Translations under genes and position numbers: made by a program
Origin: UBA7803 sp963822255
GTDB lineage: Bacteria; Pseudomonadota; Gammaproteobacteria; Pseudomonadales; Azotimanducaceae
NCBI GenBank assembly: GCA_963822255.1
Contig: CAWGGV010000006.1
Coordinates: 661,576-725,575 of the forward strand
DNA: 64,000 bases
Reading direction: 5' to 3'
Part shown: positions 61,531 through 64,000 of the stretch, piece after piece
Layout of the letters: each line of letters opens with the position of its first letter
How positions within the stretch are numbered: position 1 is the stretch's first letter
Notes under the pieces: model-generated
Seen by the model: the letters and a program-made list of their open reading frames with translations, nothing else
Databases searched by the model: none
Told to the model about the DNA's origin: nothing

Positions 61531-61856
61531 CATGGCTTCGACCGTCACCGTTTCCCCAGCGCCACGCGAGACGGTCGAAAGCGGCGTGCCGTCGCGCGGC
61601 TCTATCTGCTTCGTGCCATGTACCTGCTTCTCGCCGTGGGATTGGGGGCGAGCAACCTGCCCGAGCTCATCAGCCACGGACTGACATCGCGCGGCGTGAT
61701 CCCGAGCATGCTCGGCGGCATCTGGCTGCTTGCGTTGCTCGGGCTGCGCTACCCATTGCAGATGCTTCCACTGCTCATGTTCGAATGTGCGTGGAAGACG
61801 CATGGCGCTACGTGTTTCGCAATTGCGTGAAGCGCCCGTCCGACCGCTGGCGATGA
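61531..61856 (+). pseudogene. Decayed small membrane protein gene
   Basis: Pieces of one gene appear in three frames. ATG 61531 opens MASTVTVSPAPRETVESG. A second frame continues LYLLRAMYLLLAVGLGASNL and LLALLGLRYPLQMLPLLMFE, two membrane helices. A third frame gives VEDAWRYVFRNCVKRPSDRW and a stop at 61854-61856. The joined order recalls a family of small proteins with four helices and a basic RWR end, but about 40 residues in the middle are missing near 61780. An early frame shift plus this internal deletion suggest real decay, not only sequencing error. It follows the XRE gene by 14 bases. Confidence 0.5.
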
Positions 61857-61911
61857 GCCAGCGCTGGCGGCGCGACGCCGCGGCCGGAACGCGGCCCGCG
61901 CGGGTGCACGC

Positions 61912-63000
61912 CTACTTCGCCGACTCCGTCGCCTCCAGCACGCAGGGCTTGGGTACCCGCATCGGGTCGCAGCGGCCGATGCCGCCGCCCGGCATGACCA
62001 CCCGGTAATCCGTGCCGAAGCCGTTGGCCGGCAGATAGTAGTCGGTGCTGACGAGCTGCGCCCCGCTGGCGAAGGCGGCGTCGCGGCGCTCGACCTCGCC
62101 CGTGCGAGCCTCCCTGGTATCGGCGTCGGCGCGCGTACGGACGATGAAGCCGTCCTTCACCAGGGACTGAATCCGCGCGAAGTCCGCAATGGGATCGTTG
62201 ACGATCATGATGGCCGCGCCTTCTTCGCCTTCGGGAAGATCCGCGAACATCGCGCGGTGGTGCCAGCGATCGGCGTACTGGGCCCGCTTGTCGCCGCCCT
62301 CGTCCAGCACTGTCAGGAAATGGCCGCGGGCCACGGCGAGCTTCGGCCACACCAGCCGCAGGCCCTTGAAGACCTCGGCCGGGGTGATGAGCCGGCTGCC
62401 CAGCGCGTCCCGGAGCTCGTGGTCGAGGGCGTTCCAGGCCGCCTGGTCGAACGCTTTCGGATGCACGAAGCCGGGACGGTCGATGACCTCGTCCTTGGCG
62501 TTGAACGAGATGAAGATGGGAAGGTGGTCGGGATGGGTCTCCGACCATTTCCTGAGCTGTTGCAGGCACTCCAGCAGATTCAGGCAGCTGCTGCGGTCGT
62601 CCAGATTCTGCACGTGCATGACCGGAAAGCTCGACGTGCCGCCGCCGTCCACGTGCTGGCGACCGAACAGCTTGCCGCCCGGGTCGTAGAACACGTCGAG
62701 CTCCAGGGTGCGGATGCCCAGGTTGAGCTGGTCGGTGAGCGGCGGATGGGAATAGTCGAGGGACTTCGCGATCTCCGGGTTCGCCTTTTCCAGCGCCGCC
62801 ATGTTCTCAGCGGCCATGGCCAGCTTGTAGCTGTTGTGGCTGCCGAGGAGCTGGATGTCGTTGAGGCGGAGGTCGGCGGGCGGGGCGGACTGGGCCCACG
62901 GGGTCAGGAGGGCTGCGCAGAGCAGGTAGATCGCGGCCGGGAGGCCGCTCCCACACCACCGGAATCGCGGCCGGGAGGCCGCTCCCACACCACCCGGCAT
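61912..63000 (-). CDS. Secreted PI-PLC-like phosphodiesterase (Ca2+-dependent phosphoinositide PLC family)
   Basis: A secreted phospholipase-C-like TIM barrel of about 360 residues. The first catalytic His is in IQLLGSHNSYKLAM and the barrel continues IRTLELDVFYDPGGKLFGRQ. Cys pairs (SSCLNLLEC, GRCDPMRVPKPC) fit an exported protein. The hydrophobic part of the signal (AIYLLCAALLTPWAQSA) is directly preceded by REP-derived sequence, so the Arg-containing n-region (MPGGVGAASRPRFRWCGSGL) is itself REP-encoded. An ATG at 63048 that overlaps the CoxM stop by eight bases is an alternative start. The enzyme substrate is unknown. Confidence 0.82.
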   Translation of the reverse strand: MPGGVGAASRPRFRWCGSGLPAAIYLLCAALLTPWAQSAPPADLRLNDIQLLGSHNSYKLAMAAENMAALEKANPEIAKSLDYSHPPLTDQLNLGIRTLELDVFYDPGGKLFGRQHVDGGGTSSFPVMHVQNLDDRSSCLNLLECLQQLRKWSETHPDHLPIFISFNAKDEVIDRPGFVHPKAFDQAAWNALDHELRDALGSRLITPAEVFKGLRLVWPKLAVARGHFLTVLDEGGDKRAQYADRWHHRAMFADLPEGEEGAAIMIVNDPIADFARIQSLVKDGFIVRTRADADTREARTGEVERRDAAFASGAQLVSTDYYLPANGFGTDYRVVMPGGGIGRCDPMRVPKPCVLEATESAK

Positions 63001-63024
63001 CGCGGCCGGGAGGCCGCTCCCACA
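62931..63024. repeat. Three REP units at the start of the PI-PLC-like gene
   Basis: Three copies of CGCGGCCGGGAGGCCGCTCC in the same orientation, spaced about 34 bases apart, lie at the 5' end of the gene and are read through in frame. Confidence 0.9.
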
Positions 63025-63040
63025 GCGTCGGCGTGGGTGG

Positions 63041-63841
63041 TCAGGCATCCAGCAGATCGCCGAGGGCGCGGCGGGCCATGACCTTCACCAGGTGGGCGCG
63101 GTAGTCGGCGGATGCGAACAGGTCGCTGTTGAAGCCCGCGTCCGGCACTTCAATGCCGTCCAGGGCGGCCGGGTCGAGGCTGCCTTCCAGCGCCTGCTCG
63201 ATGGCCGTGCCGCGGAAGGCGCAGGGCCCCGCACCGGTGATTCCGACCCGTACCTGGCCGCCGAAGTCGGCGATCAGCACGCCGACCACGGCGTAGCGGG
63301 ACGCCGGGTGGGGAAACTTCCGGTAGGCGGCGCGCGCCGGCACCGGGAAATCGATGCGGGTGATGATCTCGCCGGGGTCGAGGGCGGTCTCGAACAGGTC
63401 CTGGAAGTAGTCGTCGGCGGCGATGGTGCGCTGATTGGTGTGTATGGTGGCGCCGAGGCCGATGACGGCCGCCGGATAGTCCGCCGCCGGATCGCTGTTG
63501 GCCACCGAGCCGCCCATCGTGCCGCGGTTGCGCACCTGGGCATCGCCGATGCACTCGGCCAGCGCCGCCAGCACCGGCAACGCGGCACGAACGCCACGGT
63601 GACCTGCCACCTCCGCATGGCGGGTGAACGCCCCGACACTCACCCGGTCATCGGCGACGTCGATGCCGGAGAGCCCGTCCACCCGGGCCAGATCGATGAC
63701 GTCCGACGGTGCCGCCAGGCGCTGCTTCATCGTCGGAATTAGGGTCATGCCGCCGGCCAGGTAGATGCCGTCCTCGGCCTCCTGAAAGAGGCCGGAGGCT
63801 TCCTCCAGGCTGCCCGGTCGATGGTAGTTGAACGTGTACAT
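63041..63841 (-). CDS. FAD-binding medium subunit of a xanthine dehydrogenase/CO dehydrogenase-family enzyme (CoxM-like)
   Basis: The 266-residue FAD subunit of a molybdenum hydroxylase. FAD motifs are AGGMTLIPTMKQRL near residue 30 and RNRGTMGGSVANSDPAADYP near residue 105; the C-terminal CO_deh_flav domain includes RKFPHPASRYAVVGV. It transfers electrons from FeS clusters of the small subunit to an acceptor. The large subunit gene lies immediately upstream on the same strand; the small subunit is not in view before the window ends. True CO oxidation cannot be claimed, because most members oxidise other substrates. Confidence 0.92.
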   Translation of the reverse strand: MYTFNYHRPGSLEEASGLFQEAEDGIYLAGGMTLIPTMKQRLAAPSDVIDLARVDGLSGIDVADDRVSVGAFTRHAEVAGHRGVRAALPVLAALAECIGDAQVRNRGTMGGSVANSDPAADYPAAVIGLGATIHTNQRTIAADDYFQDLFETALDPGEIITRIDFPVPARAAYRKFPHPASRYAVVGVLIADFGGQVRVGITGAGPCAFRGTAIEQALEGSLDPAALDGIEVPDAGFNSDLFASADYRAHLVKVMARRALGDLLDA

Positions 63842-63853
63842 GGGTCAGCCTCC

Positions 63854-64000
63854 TCAGCCCCGCATCGCCCGCCAGACTTTTTCCGCCGTCGCCGGCATGG
63901 GAACGTCGACCACGCCCAGCGCGTCCGTGACCGCGTTCATCACCGCCGCCGGGCTACCGATGGCGCCCGCCTCGCCACACCCTTTGGCGCCCAGCGGGTT
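63854..64000 (-). CDS. Molybdopterin-binding large subunit (CoxL-like), C-terminal end only
   Basis: The window edge cuts this gene; 48 C-terminal residues are visible. They read NPLGAKGCGEAGAIGSPAAV, then a typical end MNAVTDALGVVDVPMPATAE. The KGCGEAG segment contains the conserved Glu of the active site in xanthine-oxidase-family large subunits. It ends 12 bases before the CoxM start, so both belong to one operon. The part that would tell CO dehydrogenase from other enzymes lies outside. Confidence 0.88.
   Translation of the reverse strand, partial: NPLGAKGCGEAGAIGSPAAVMNAVTDALGVVDVPMPATAEKVWRAMRG

Noticed and set aside
63041..64000. True aerobic CO dehydrogenase
   Set aside because: The diagnostic active-site loop of CoxL is outside the window, so only family membership can be stated.

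Overview
The window is GC-rich chromosomal DNA from a bacterium, most likely a gammaproteobacterium. The evidence is the conserved miaB-phoH-ybeY-corC-lnt order next to leuS-lptE-holA, a DUF1820 gene, and many copies of a Pseudomonas-type REP palindrome (core GTGGGAGCGGCCTCCCGGCC). The gene set (two TonB receptors, an RND pump, a P450, PhyH dioxygenase, acyl-CoA ligase, several oxidoreductases, a CoxM/CoxL pair) fits a free-living aerobic heterotroph able to use lipids, hydrocarbons or similar compounds. No species can be named.

Layout. 1-5958: an oppABCDF-type peptide ABC transporter. 5989-12671: two TonB-dependent receptors on the minus strand. 12811-16818: Nudix, ABM monooxygenase-like, CobT-like and CobS-like genes. 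17181-21583: RND pump and its membrane fusion protein. 21615-33298: a housekeeping block (holA, lptE, leuS, a sulfotransferase in the opposite direction, lnt, corC, ybeY, phoH, miaB, DUF1820). 33314-46006: metabolic genes: acyl-CoA synthetase, leucine dehydrogenase with a divergent Lrp regulator, FMN hydroxyacid dehydrogenase, ferredoxin reductase, a CULT-domain protein, a PTPS-III-like pterin enzyme with an SDR, a D-hydroxyacid dehydrogenase, an LLM oxidoreductase, folK and an alcohol dehydrogenase. 46023-47956: HtrA protease and rhodanese. 47958-50457: a patch with broken parD and GST genes followed by GFA, membrane and methyltransferase genes. 50515-53989: a large protein with a papain-like Cys-His-Asn pattern, divergent from an ATP-grasp gene. 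54110-56432: PhyH dioxygenase, diguanylate cyclase, tRNA-Gly. 56700-64000: P450, threonine dehydratase, SDR, orphan DUF4255, DUF2975-XRE pair, a decayed membrane gene, PI-PLC-like protein, CoxM and the 3' end of CoxL.

Two features run through the whole window. First, REP palindromes are abundant (eleven clusters) and are not confined to intergenic DNA: two lie in frame inside the conserved genes ybeY and miaB, one fills the leuS-lptE gap as an open frame, and one supplies the start of the PI-PLC-like protein. Second, many genes have single-base frame changes (oppB, oppD, oppF, the second TonB receptor, RND pump, MFP, leuS, diguanylate cyclase). Because leuS is essential and both halves of each gene stay well conserved, these look like uncorrected sequencing errors rather than real pseudogenes. 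The parD/GST remnant and the membrane gene at 61531-61856 look truly decayed.
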